A stretch of 61,304 bases of DNA from Blautia sp. MSJ-9. GTDB lineage: Bacteria; Bacillota; Clostridia; Lachnospirales; Lachnospiraceae. Where the stretch lies: the NCBI RefSeq assembly GCF_018919065.1, contig NZ_JAHLQG010000014.1, positions 1 to 61,304 on the forward strand, in the 5' to 3' direction. How positions within the stretch are numbered: the first letter of the stretch is position 1; every line of letters begins with the position of its first letter. Below the pieces are notes generated by a model, which had not been told where the DNA came from, searched no databases, and worked only from the letters and a program-made list of their open reading frames with translations. This document shows, piece after piece, positions 54,547-61,304 of this stretch. The position numbers and the translations under genes are program-made.

Positions 54547-54964
54547 CGCCTTCTAAGTCTGCACGAGAAACGATTTTGCATTTACATGGTAACTTGTGCA
54601 TTGCAAGACGTAATGCTTCACGAGCGATTTCTTCTGAAACGCCTGCGATTTCGAACATTACACGTCCTGGCTTAACAACTGCTACCCAGTATTCAAGGGC
54701 ACCTTTTCCGGAACCCATTCGTGTTTCTGCTGGTTTCGCTGTTACTGGTTTATCTGGGAAAATCTTAATCCAAACCTGACCACCACGTTTGATATAACGA
54801 GTCATAGCAACACGGGCTGCTTCGATCTGGTTGGAACGGATCCAACACGGTTCGGTTGCAACAAGTCCGAATTCACCATAATTGATCTTATTACCTCTGA
54901 GGGCTTTTCCTCTCATGGAGCCACGGAATTGTTTACGACGTTTTACTCTTTTTGGCATTAACAT
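54527..54964 (-). CDS. rplP: Ribosomal protein L16
   Basis: L16 organises the A-site tRNA region of 23S r[23 protein letters not shown] and [20 protein letters not shown] are diagnostic. The ATG at 54964 shares one base with the rpsC stop (TAATG). A second ATG two codons on is the more usual start in relatives. Length 145. Confidence 0.97.
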   Translation of the reverse strand: MLMPKRVKRRKQFRGSMRGKALRGNKINYGEFGLVATEPCWIRSNQIEAARVAMTRYIKRGGQVWIKIFPDKPVTAKPAETRMGSGKGALEYWVAVVKPGRVMFEIAGVSEEIAREALRLAMHKLPCKCKIVSRADLEGGDNSEN

Positions 54965-55620
54965 TATTTATCGCTCCCTTCCTTAGTTCCTTTTGTTGGA
55001 AGTACTTCGCCATTGTAGACCCAAGCTTTTACGCCAACTTTGCCGTATGTTGTGTCTGCTTCTGCGAATCCATAGTCAATATCTGCACGAAGTGTCTGAA
55101 GCGGGATAGTTCCTTCGCTGTAGAACTCTGTACGAGCCATATCAGCACCGCCAAGACGTCCGGATACGGATGTTTTGATACCTTTTGCTCCGGCCTTCAT
55201 TGTTCTCTGCATTGTAGATTTCATTGCACGTCTGAAAGAGATACGGTTCTCAAGCTGTAATGCGATATTCTCTGCTACTAACTGAGCGTCTCTGTCTGGT
55301 CTCTTTACTTCTTTGATATCTACGATAAGTTTTTTGTCTGTGAATTTCTTTAATTCAGCTTTAACTTTTTCAATCTCAGCGCCGCCTTTACCGATTACGA
55401 TACCAGGTTTAGCTGTGTAGATGATGATCTTAACTCTGTCAGATGCTCTTTCGATCTCGATCTTGGAAACACCTGCGCTGTATAATTTCTTTTTAAGGAA
55501 TGTTCTGATGTTGTAGTCTTCTACCAGGTAATCAGCGAAGTCTGCATCAGCATACCATCTTGAATCCCAATCCTTGATAACACCGACTCTAAGGCCATGT
55601 GGGTTAACTTTCTGTCCCAT
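54964..55620 (-). CDS. rpsC: Ribosomal protein S3
   Basis: S3 helps form the mRNA entry channel. The KH domain contains [20 protein letters not shown], and the C-terminal [20 protein letters not shown] is conserved. Length 218. It lies 11 bases after rplV. Confidence 0.97.
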   Translation of the reverse strand: MGQKVNPHGLRVGVIKDWDSRWYADADFADYLVEDYNIRTFLKKKLYSAGVSKIEIERASDRVKIIIYTAKPGIVIGKGGAEIEKVKAELKKFTDKKLIVDIKEVKRPDRDAQLVAENIALQLENRISFRRAMKSTMQRTMKAGAKGIKTSVSGRLGGADMARTEFYSEGTIPLQTLRADIDYGFAEADTTYGKVGVKAWVYNGEVLPTKGTKEGSDK

Positions 55621-55631
55621 GCTTTTCCTCC

Positions 55632-56021
55632 TTATTTCTCATCCAGCACGATAGTGATATGGCTTGTTCTCTTTTCGATTCTGTAAGCTCTACCCTGTGC
55701 TCTCGGCTGAATTCTCTTCATTGTAGGTCCTTTATCTGCATAGCAGGCTGCAACGTAGAGGTTGTCTGCATTCATTCCGTTATTGTTTTCAGCATTTGCA
55801 ATTGCTGACTCAAGAAGTTTCTTGATAACGCTGGAAGCGTATCTTGGGTTGTATGTTAAGATACCAAGTGCTGTCTGCACATCTTTACCGCGGATTACAT
55901 CTAACACGTAGCAGGCTTTCTGAACAGAAATTCTTGCATAAGATAATTTTGCAGACGGTCTTGTCTCTCTATTACTCTCATTTCTGGCTCTTTTTATCTG
56001 GCTTCTATGTCCCTTTGCCAT
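55632..56021 (-). CDS. rplV: Ribosomal protein L22
   Basis: L22 lines the exit tunnel, where macrolide-resistance changes can occur in its loop. [20 protein letters not shown] and the loop [20 protein letters not shown] are typical. At 129 residues it is slightly longer than the Bacillus protein because of a basic N-terminal extension ([17 protein letters not shown]). Confidence 0.96.
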   Translation of the reverse strand: MAKGHRSQIKRARNESNRETRPSAKLSYARISVQKACYVLDVIRGKDVQTALGILTYNPRYASSVIKKLLESAIANAENNNGMNADNLYVAACYADKGPTMKRIQPRAQGRAYRIEKRTSHITIVLDEK

Positions 56022-56109
56022 TTTAAAGTGCCTCCTTTCCTCTTTCTCTCAATATCAGGTTAACCTGTCCGCTGTCTCATGGGCAGCAGACAGAATATAA
56101 AGTCAAATA

Positions 56110-56391
56110 CTAGCGAACTCCGGATTTCTTTTCGTCTTTTCCGTGTCCTCTGTAAGTTCTGGTTGCAACGAACTCACCGAGTTTGTGGCCAACCATATCT
56201 TCTGTTACGTATACCGGCACGTGTTTTCTTCCGTCATGGACAGCAATTGTGTGTCCTACGAAGGACGGGAAGATTGTAGAACGGCGTGACCAGGTTTTGA
56301 TAACGGATTTGTCATTTGCAGCGTTTAATGCATCTACTTTTTTAAGTAAGCTGGCATCTGCAAAAGGTCCTTTTTTCAGTGAACGAGACAT
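56110..56391 (-). CDS. rpsS: Ribosomal protein S19
   Basis: S19 is in the 30S head next to S13. [20 protein letters not shown] and [20 protein letters not shown] are diagnostic. Length 93. An 88-bp gap separates it from rplV. Confidence 0.97.
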   Translation of the reverse strand: MSRSLKKGPFADASLLKKVDALNAANDKSVIKTWSRRSTIFPSFVGHTIAVHDGRKHVPVYVTEDMVGHKLGEFVATRTYRGHGKDEKKSGVR

Positions 56392-56406
56392 GCTTAATCC
56401 TCCTTA

Positions 56407-57252
56407 TTATTTCGATAATGCTTTTCCATCGCGTCTTCTTACGATGAGCTTGTTGGACGGTTTGTTTTTCTTTCTTGTCTTCAGACCAAGAGCAGGTTTT
56501 CCCCATGGAGTGCATGGACCTGGACGACCGATACCGGTCTTTCCTTCACCACCACCATGTGGATGGTCATTCGGGTTCATTACGGAACCACGAACAGTAG
56601 GTCTGATACCCATGTTACGTTTACGTCCGGCTTTACCGATGTTAATCAGGTTGTGATCTCCGTTTCCGACAACGCCTACAGATGCGCGGCATACGATCGG
56701 AACCATTCTCATTTCACCAGATGGCAGACGCAGTGTTGCGTATTTGCCTTCTTTAGCCATTAACTGAGCGCCGTTTCCAGCAGAACGAACCATCTGTCCG
56801 CCCTTTCCAGGATGAAGCTCAATGTTGTGTACCATAGTACCAACCGGGATAAGCTCTAATGGTAAGCAGTTACCAACACGAACTTCTGCTTCTGCTCCGT
56901 TCATGACTTTCTGGCCTACTTTTAAGCCTTCCGGTGCAAGGATATATGCTTTCTCGCCATCTGCATAGCAGATAAGAGCGATGTTTGCTGTTCTGTTTGG
57001 ATCATACTCGATGGAAAGTACTGTTGCAGCAACTCCATCTTTTCTTCTCTTGAAGTCGATGATTCTATATTTTCTTCTGCTTCCGCCTCCGCGGTGTCTA
57101 ACTGTGATCTTACCCTGGTTGTTACGTCCAGCGTTTTTCTTTAAAGACACGGTAAGAGATTTCTCTGGTGTAGATTTTGTGATCTCTGAGAAATCGGAAC
57201 CAGTCATATGTCTTCTAGACGGTGTATATGGGTTATAACTTTTGATTCCCAT
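56407..57252 (-). CDS. rplB: Ribosomal protein L2
   Basis: L2 is a core 50S protein close to the peptidyl transferase centre and needed for subunit association. The catalytic-area His lies in [20 protein letters not shown], and the N-terminus is [20 protein letters not shown]. Length 281. It lies 15 bases upstream of rpsS. Confidence 0.97.
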   Translation of the reverse strand: MGIKSYNPYTPSRRHMTGSDFSEITKSTPEKSLTVSLKKNAGRNNQGKITVRHRGGGSRRKYRIIDFKRRKDGVAATVLSIEYDPNRTANIALICYADGEKAYILAPEGLKVGQKVMNGAEAEVRVGNCLPLELIPVGTMVHNIELHPGKGGQMVRSAGNGAQLMAKEGKYATLRLPSGEMRMVPIVCRASVGVVGNGDHNLINIGKAGRKRNMGIRPTVRGSVMNPNDHPHGGGEGKTGIGRPGPCTPWGKPALGLKTRKKNKPSNKLIVRRRDGKALSK

Positions 57253-57313
57253 TTTTGTTCTCCTTTCAAATTTGTCCTCACGCTTTTGAATGCGTATAAT
57301 CGCTATCTGTTAA

Positions 57314-57613
57314 TTAAAGTCCTTCGAAGATTTCAATATCTTTGCTGTCTTCTGTCAGAGCTACGATAGCTTTTTTGGTTTTAGCAGTTGTTCCAACTGT
57401 CATACCACGGCGTTTTTTCTTTCCATCCATATTCATGGTGTTAACGCTCTTTACTTTTGTTCCTTCGAACATTTTCTCTACAGCTTCTTTGATCTGAGAT
57501 TTATTTGCTTCTGGATGAACTAAGAAAGTGTATTTCTTTTCAGCCATAGCGTTCATAGATTTTTCTGTAATCACTGGTTTCTTGATTACGTCATAGTACT
57601 GAATGTTAGCCAT
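57314..57613 (-). CDS. rplW: Ribosomal protein L23
   Basis: L23 is a docking site for trigger factor and SRP at the exit tunnel. [20 protein letters not shown] and [20 protein letters not shown] fit the family. Its start overlaps the rplD stop by one base. Length 99. Confidence 0.97.
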   Translation of the reverse strand: MANIQYYDVIKKPVITEKSMNAMAEKKYTFLVHPEANKSQIKEAVEKMFEGTKVKSVNTMNMDGKKKRRGMTVGTTAKTKKAIVALTEDSKDIEIFEGL

Positions 57614-58233
57614 TATGCATATACCTCCTCGATGGATGCTACAGCATCTTTGGTTACAACTACGGTGCCATGGTTCATAACATCGTATACGTTAATAGTA
57701 CTTGGTGTTGCTGTCTGTACATCTGTGATGTTTCTAGCGGAAAGGATTACGTTCTTGTCATCTGTAGCTGTGATCACAAGTGCTTTCTCAGCTTTCAGGT
57801 TTGTAAGAACTTTCTGCATTTCTTTTGTCTTAACATCTGCAAGTGTAAGGGCATCAACTACTACTAATTTATTGTCCTGAACTTTGGAAGTCAGAGCAGA
57901 TTTTAAAGCAGCTCTTCTTTCTTTCTTGTTCATTTTTACTTCATAATCTCTTGGTACCGGAGCGAATACAACACCGCCGCCAGTCCACTGTGGTGCACGG
58001 ATGGAACCCTGTCTAGCATGACCTGTTCCTTTCTGTCTCCACGGTTTTCTTCCGCCGCCGCTTACTTCAGAACGTGTTTTAGCTTTCTGAGTACCCTGGC
58101 GATTATTTGCAAGCTGACGAACAACAGCAAGGTGAACAAGATGCTCATTGACTTCTACGCCGAATACTGCATCATTCAGGTCCATTGTTCCAACTTCATT
58201 GCCTTCCATATTATAAACAGTTACGTTTGCCAT
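57613..58233 (-). CDS. rplD: Ribosomal protein L4
   Basis: L4 lines the exit tunnel and in E. coli also represses the S10 operon. The conserved tunnel loop is [20 protein letters not shown], with [11 protein letters not shown] next to it. Length 206. It may act on the structured leader at 59436-59620, but that is inference. Confidence 0.97.
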   Translation of the reverse strand: MANVTVYNMEGNEVGTMDLNDAVFGVEVNEHLVHLAVVRQLANNRQGTQKAKTRSEVSGGGRKPWRQKGTGHARQGSIRAPQWTGGGVVFAPVPRDYEVKMNKKERRAALKSALTSKVQDNKLVVVDALTLADVKTKEMQKVLTNLKAEKALVITATDDKNVILSARNITDVQTATPSTINVYDVMNHGTVVVTKDAVASIEEVYA

Positions 58234-58254
58234 TTGTGTGCTCCTCCTTTCTTA

Positions 58255-58887
58255 TTATAAGGACTTTACTGTCTCTTTGATAGTAACCAAAGATTTCTTA
58301 GGTCCTGGAACAGCACCCTTAACTAACAGTAAGTTATTTTCTTTATCTACGCGTACGATCTCAAGGTTCTGTACAGTAACCTGAACATTTCCCATATGAC
58401 CTGGCATGTGTTTTCCTTTGAATACCTTGCTCGGATCAGAACAAGCGCCATTGGAACCTGCATGACGGTGATATTTGGAACCGTGAGCCATAGGTCCTCT
58501 GGACTGACCATGTCTCTTGATCGCACCCTGGAAACCTTTACCTTTGGAAACAGCTGTTGCATCAATGTGATCGCCGTCTGCAAAGATATCAGCTTTAATT
58601 TCCTGTCCTACTGCATATTCAGCAGCGTTATCAAATCTGAACTCTTTAACGAATCTCTTTACTGCAACGCCAGCTTTGTCAAAGTGTCCTTTTTCCGGTT
58701 TGTTAACAAGACTTTCTCTGATGTCGCCGAATCCGACCTGAACTGCTTCGTATCCGTCGTTCTCTTCTGTCTTAACCTGAGTTACAACACAAGGACCAGC
58801 CTGTAAAACTGTTACCGGAATTAACTGGCCGTCTTCATTGAAGATCTGAGTCATTCCGACTTTAGTAGCTAAAATAGCTTTCTTCAT
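58255..58887 (-). CDS. rplC: Ribosomal protein L3
   Basis: L3 reaches the peptidyl transferase centre. [20 protein letters not shown] starts it, and the loop [20 protein letters not shown] contains the methylatable Gln. Length 210. A 193-bp gap with paired hairpin repeats separates it from rpsJ. Confidence 0.97.
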   Translation of the reverse strand: MKKAILATKVGMTQIFNEDGQLIPVTVLQAGPCVVTQVKTEENDGYEAVQVGFGDIRESLVNKPEKGHFDKAGVAVKRFVKEFRFDNAAEYAVGQEIKADIFADGDHIDATAVSKGKGFQGAIKRHGQSRGPMAHGSKYHRHAGSNGACSDPSKVFKGKHMPGHMGNVQVTVQNLEIVRVDKENNLLLVKGAVPGPKKSLVTIKETVKSL

Positions 58888-58964
58888 TCTTTCTTCCTCC
58901 TTATAGCGGATTACCGATTACCGGCAATCATATAGTAAATAGCTTAATGCTTATAGCATTATCA

Positions 58965-59073
58965 TAGTTGAGACACCATCGTCACTAAATTCATTTTCTC
59001 GCTTTGCTCGTCATTCATTAAGTGTCGAGGTGGGCTTTCTCACTAAATTCGCATTGCATGCTCATTAAGTGTT
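58965..59073. repeat. Two tandem CACTTAAT...ATTTAGTG hairpins between rpsJ and rplC
   Basis: On the minus strand CACTTAATGAGC...GCGAATTTAGTG and, about 20 bases on, CACTTAATGAATGACGAG...GAATTTAGTG form two stem-loops with the same ends and different centres (one holds GAGCAAAGCGAG). The repeats share the GAGC/GCGAG-type apex with the larger palindromes of this window. They lie in the transcribed S10 operon. Confidence 0.6.
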
Positions 59074-59080
59074 CAATGCC

Positions 59081-59398
59081 TTATTTAGTCTTCATTTTGA
59101 TATCGATGTTAACACCTGCTGGCATTTCCAGTCTTGACAGAGCATCTACTGTCTTCTGTGTTGGTGTCAGGATATCGATCAGTCTCTTATGAGTTCTCTG
59201 TTCGAACTGTTCTCTGGAATCTTTGTATTTATGAACGGCTCTTAAGATTGTAACAACTTCTTTCTTAGTTGGAAGCGGAACTGGGCCACTTACCATTGCT
59301 CCGTTCTTTTTAACAGTTTCGATGATTTTTGCTGCAGATGCATCTACTAACTGATGATCATAAGCCTTTAATGTGATTCTCATTACCTGATTTGCCAT
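59081..59398 (-). CDS. rpsJ: Ribosomal protein S10
   Basis: S10 is a 30S head protein that also works with NusB in antitermination. [20 protein letters not shown] and [20 protein letters not shown] are diagnostic. Length 105. It is the first gene of the supercluster, after a ~230-nt structured leader and with GGAGGAG upstream. Confidence 0.97.
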   Translation of the reverse strand: MANQVMRITLKAYDHQLVDASAAKIIETVKKNGAMVSGPVPLPTKKEVVTILRAVHKYKDSREQFEQRTHKRLIDILTPTQKTVDALSRLEMPAGVNIDIKMKTK

Positions 59399-59435
59399 AA
59401 AAAAAGTCTCCTCCTATTCGTACTTTTCAAGCAGT

Positions 59436-59620
59436 ACGACAAGCGGCGACTGTACACATCTCCGTGTGTGTCTTTCGATTTCTTACCACACACGCCATCC
59501 CTGGATGGTCTTCTGAACTTGTACAGTGACTTGTCGTCAGTTTTCAAACTTGACATTCGCTCCACGGAAAACCTGCCATCTTTGTGGCAGCAACCTCGCG
59601 CTTCATTGCTATCAATGTCA
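59436..59620 (-). promoter_or_regulatory. Two-domain structured leader of the S10 operon
   Basis: The minus-strand leader folds into two closed domains. Domain 1 (59551-59620) is closed by TGACATT/AATGTCA and contains a CTGCC/GGCAG hairpin. Domain 2 (59436-59537) is closed by ACGACAAG/CTTGTCGT, continued by ACTGTACA/TGTACAGT, and contains CCATC/GATGG and GTGTGTG/CACACAC hairpins. In E. coli an S10 leader is the L4 target; this one may act likewise, but the folds are not obviously the same. Confidence 0.7.
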
Positions 59621-59631
59621 CAACAATTGGA

Positions 59632-59660
59632 AGTATACACGACCTCTCAGAAAAATGCAA
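59632..59660 (-). promoter_or_regulatory. Promoter of the S10-spc-alpha supercluster
   Basis: TTGCAT, a 17-base spacer and TATACT on the minus strand, preceded by an A/T-rich upstream tract. The start would be near 59625. Confidence 0.82.
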
Positions 59661-59730
59661 GTGTTTTTTTTACTTTTTTTCATATTTTTTTGTATTTGAT
59701 TCTATACAATATTTATTACTATATTTTTCC

Positions 59731-59758
59731 GTGTTTCTTCCTATTATATAGAAGGAAG
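59731..59758. repeat. Inverted partner of the 59837 terminator hairpin
   Basis: GTGTTTCTTCC...GAAGGAAG is nearly the reverse complement of the hairpin sequence at 59837-59876 and is itself partly self-complementary. The pair flanks about 80 bp with no gene. Confidence 0.5.
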
Positions 59759-59826
59759 TCAAGCGGCAATTCGCAATCCGCTTTGCCACTTGCTCATAGC
59801 CGAATAACCGCTCCTCAATTTCGATT

Positions 59827-59876
59827 AAAATAAAAAGAACGTGTTCCTTCTATATTATATAGGAAGAAACACGTTC
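59827..59876 (-). terminator. Terminator of the gene at 59888
   Basis: The arms GAACGTGTT.CCTTCTATAT and TATAGG.AAGAAACACGTTC pair closely (59837-59876). The minus strand continues with TTTTTATTTT. Confidence 0.82.
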
Positions 59877-59887
59877 AATCACGTTTC

Positions 59888-61039
59888 TTATTCTTCTGTT
59901 GTCTGTTCTTCTGTATGAACAGGCTGTTCATCTGCTATGATATCAGAATAATCAAACAGTGTAACCTTCGTTACATCATCTCTTACAATATCAGGAGCAT
60001 CTCCCTGATTCTTGGCACTCTCTGCAATCTGCGCAGCTGACCATGTCGGGATTACCATACGTTTAATCTCTACCGGTGCCTCTTCAACCTCCTCTGTTTT
60101 ATCCGGTTCAACAGGTTTTCTGTCAGATGCACTCATCATCTTTCTCAGCTGTTCCTTCACCTGTGGCACGATCACTTCTGTTTTTCCTGAAACAGGAGTT
60201 GAAGATGCTATCTCTGCCTGCTGCACAGGCTCCTCTGCTTTTACAGGTTCATCTGCGGTTGCGGCAGCAATTTCTTTCTTCAGAAGTTCGTGAGCCTCGG
60301 TAGTCGCGGCTGTAGCTGCCTGAACTGCTGTTGGCTGCTTTGGTTTCTCCGGTACCAGATCGTCCTCATAGATCTCATCCACAAAGCCACCTGTCTTAAT
60401 TTTCTTACGTTCTGGTTCTTTGCCTTTTTTGCGGGCTCTCTCTTCTTTCTTTATCTGACGTTCTTCTTCTTTGTAACGTTTTTCTCTAGCCTTCTCTTCT
60501 CTCTTGAGTTCTTTCTTACTCTTGACATATCCAGGCTCTGTATCTGCATCATCGTAATCCTCCTGCGGCTCTTTCTTCAAAAGCTCTGCAACTATGTAAA
60601 GGATTACAAGGAAAAGCACAGCAAGTCCAAGGATGATCAGACCCTCGATACTCTCTGTCGCAAACAGAAGATAACCCACATAGCCTATCGTAATAACAAC
60701 CTTTGGAATATAATTCTTCACCTCAACAGTAATCGGTTCGGAATCTTTGTCAGTAGAATCTATTACTTTAAAAGTGTTATTATCTTTGTCCATCTCTGTG
60801 ATCATGTAACGATACGCTTTGGAATCACCCTGATACAGGATAGAATCGCCTACTGCTGCCTCGGAAGTCTTCACTGGAATCGCATAAGTTACAGATCCCA
60901 TGGGAAGGTTTGTTTCTTTACTGGAATCGTCCATAATTTCTGTCGTAACTCCAAGGAAAGGTGGTACCGCCAGTCCAACGACACAGGCAATGGTGCATAT
61001 CACTATAAAATGTACAATAAATTTCAAAAATTTCGACAT
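59888..61039 (-). CDS. Membrane protein with signal-peptidase-like extracellular domain and long charged tail
   Basis: A 383-residue protein. Residues ~6-30 are a membrane helix. Residues ~35-110 form a beta-rich outside segment (MGSVTYAIPVKTSEAAVGDS, then YRYMITEMDKDNNTFKVID) that resembles the S26/SipW signal peptidase barrel, but I see no catalytic Ser-Lys pair. Two further hydrophobic stretches at ~110-155 follow, then a cytosolic tail of ~225 residues: first a Lys/Glu/Arg coiled-coil stretch (KKELKREEKAREKRYKEEE), then a Pro/Glu/Ala-rich part. A scaffold or inactive homologue is more likely than a protease. GAGGAG supports the start. Confidence 0.65.
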   Translation of the reverse strand: MSKFLKFIVHFIVICTIACVVGLAVPPFLGVTTEIMDDSSKETNLPMGSVTYAIPVKTSEAAVGDSILYQGDSKAYRYMITEMDKDNNTFKVIDSTDKDSEPITVEVKNYIPKVVITIGYVGYLLFATESIEGLIILGLAVLFLVILYIVAELLKKEPQEDYDDADTEPGYVKSKKELKREEKAREKRYKEEERQIKKEERARKKGKEPERKKIKTGGFVDEIYEDDLVPEKPKQPTAVQAATAATTEAHELLKKEIAAATADEPVKAEEPVQQAEIASSTPVSGKTEVIVPQVKEQLRKMMSASDRKPVEPDKTEEVEEAPVEIKRMVIPTWSAAQIAESAKNQGDAPDIVRDDVTKVTLFDYSDIIADEQPVHTEEQTTEE

Positions 61040-61119
61040 TCGTTACGCTCCTCATTTCTTTAGTCTCTCTGTTTATCACAACAAATTGTATCACTGCGCA
61101 TTTTATCCACAGTAACTTC

Positions 61120-61148
61120 ATTATACCTTGTTTTATTCTTATGGTCAA
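61120..61148 (-). promoter_or_regulatory. Promoter of the gene at 59888
   Basis: TTGACC, a 17-base spacer and a perfect TATAAT on the minus strand, about 80 bases before the start codon. Confidence 0.75.
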
Positions 61149-61221
61149 CTTATAATCTCCCAAATACAAGAAAACACACCCGAAAAGGTTACTGTTCAAG
61201 GGTTAGCTGGACTTAGGAAAA

Positions 61222-61257
61222 CCGATGGTGTAGACTGATAACAGTCAAAACCATCGG
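61222..61257. terminator. Hairpin near the right edge, probable terminator of a gene outside the window
   Basis: The arms CCGATGGT and ACCATCGG pair around a 20-nt loop, followed on the plus strand by CTTTCTTT. The gene it belongs to is not in the window; nothing else is seen from 61149 to the end except GTTACTGTTCA at 61189-61199, resembling a MITE end. Confidence 0.45.
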
Positions 61258-61304
61258 CTTTCTTTATCCAAATATCCTGGACACTCTGTCATATATATTT
61301 GCCG

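Overview
The window looks like chromosomal DNA of a gut-type Clostridia, most likely family Lachnospiraceae (Blautia/Dorea-like). The grounds are moderate-to-low G+C, strong AGGAGG ribosome binding sites, a tryptophan T-box, a fused single-chain clostridial PurL, the MurT/GatD pair, zinc-form S14, L36 and adenylate kinase, and an unusually long L17. The genus assignment is inference.

Layout from left to right. (1) A cut-off membrane-anchor ORF and a HAD phosphatase (1-1200). (2) A type III-like restriction-modification pair, Mod then Res (1225-5934); Mod carries an unusual ~250-residue N-terminal extension with one hydrophobic helix. (3) A 211-bp structured palindrome, then the full trpEGDCFBA operon read leftward from a T-box leader (6115-13701). 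(4) A nucleobase permease with a short switch-like leader, a MITE, a small coiled-coil protein, and a tandemly duplicated tRNA-Met/tRNA-Val pair under a consensus promoter (13795-16801). (5) A surface and signalling block: BspA-type leucine-rich-repeat protein, XRE regulator, transmembrane Ser/Thr kinase with a leucine-rich-repeat ectodomain, and an orphan pilin-like protein (17026-24485). (6) The metNIQ methionine transporter, a decayed nuclease/transposase fragment next to a second MITE copy, and a secreted protein (24573-29104). (7) Housekeeping genes: purL, a divergent LysR regulator, the Mrp ATPase, a CsoR-like metal sensor, xpt, an orphan sugar-type binding lipoprotein with a Pro/Thr/Glu tail, a regulator-gatD-murT operon, and a GDPD enzyme (29203-42149). 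(8) The S10-spc-alpha ribosomal supercluster from rpsJ to rplQ with secY, adk, map, infA and rpoA, all leftward (42263-59660). (9) A membrane protein with a long charged tail (59888-61039).

Functionally the region is dominated by core biosynthesis and translation. Tryptophan synthesis is controlled by tRNA-Trp charging through the T-box. The ribosomal supercluster starts at a TTGCAT-17-TATACT promoter with a highly structured two-domain leader. A second TTGCAT-17-TAGTAT promoter upstream of rpmJ appears to restart transcription.

The most interesting non-coding signals are these. Two ~206-211 bp palindromes have arms that differ in sequence yet stay complementary, while their internal-loop motifs are conserved; this suggests a structured RNA family. 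A 143-bp MITE has two copies, perfect 12-bp terminal repeats and 8-bp target duplications. A 321-nt region between rpmJ and rpsM has competing helices. The permease leader has mutually exclusive hairpins ahead of an intrinsic terminator. All calls are by eye from sequence; no database search or folding program was run.
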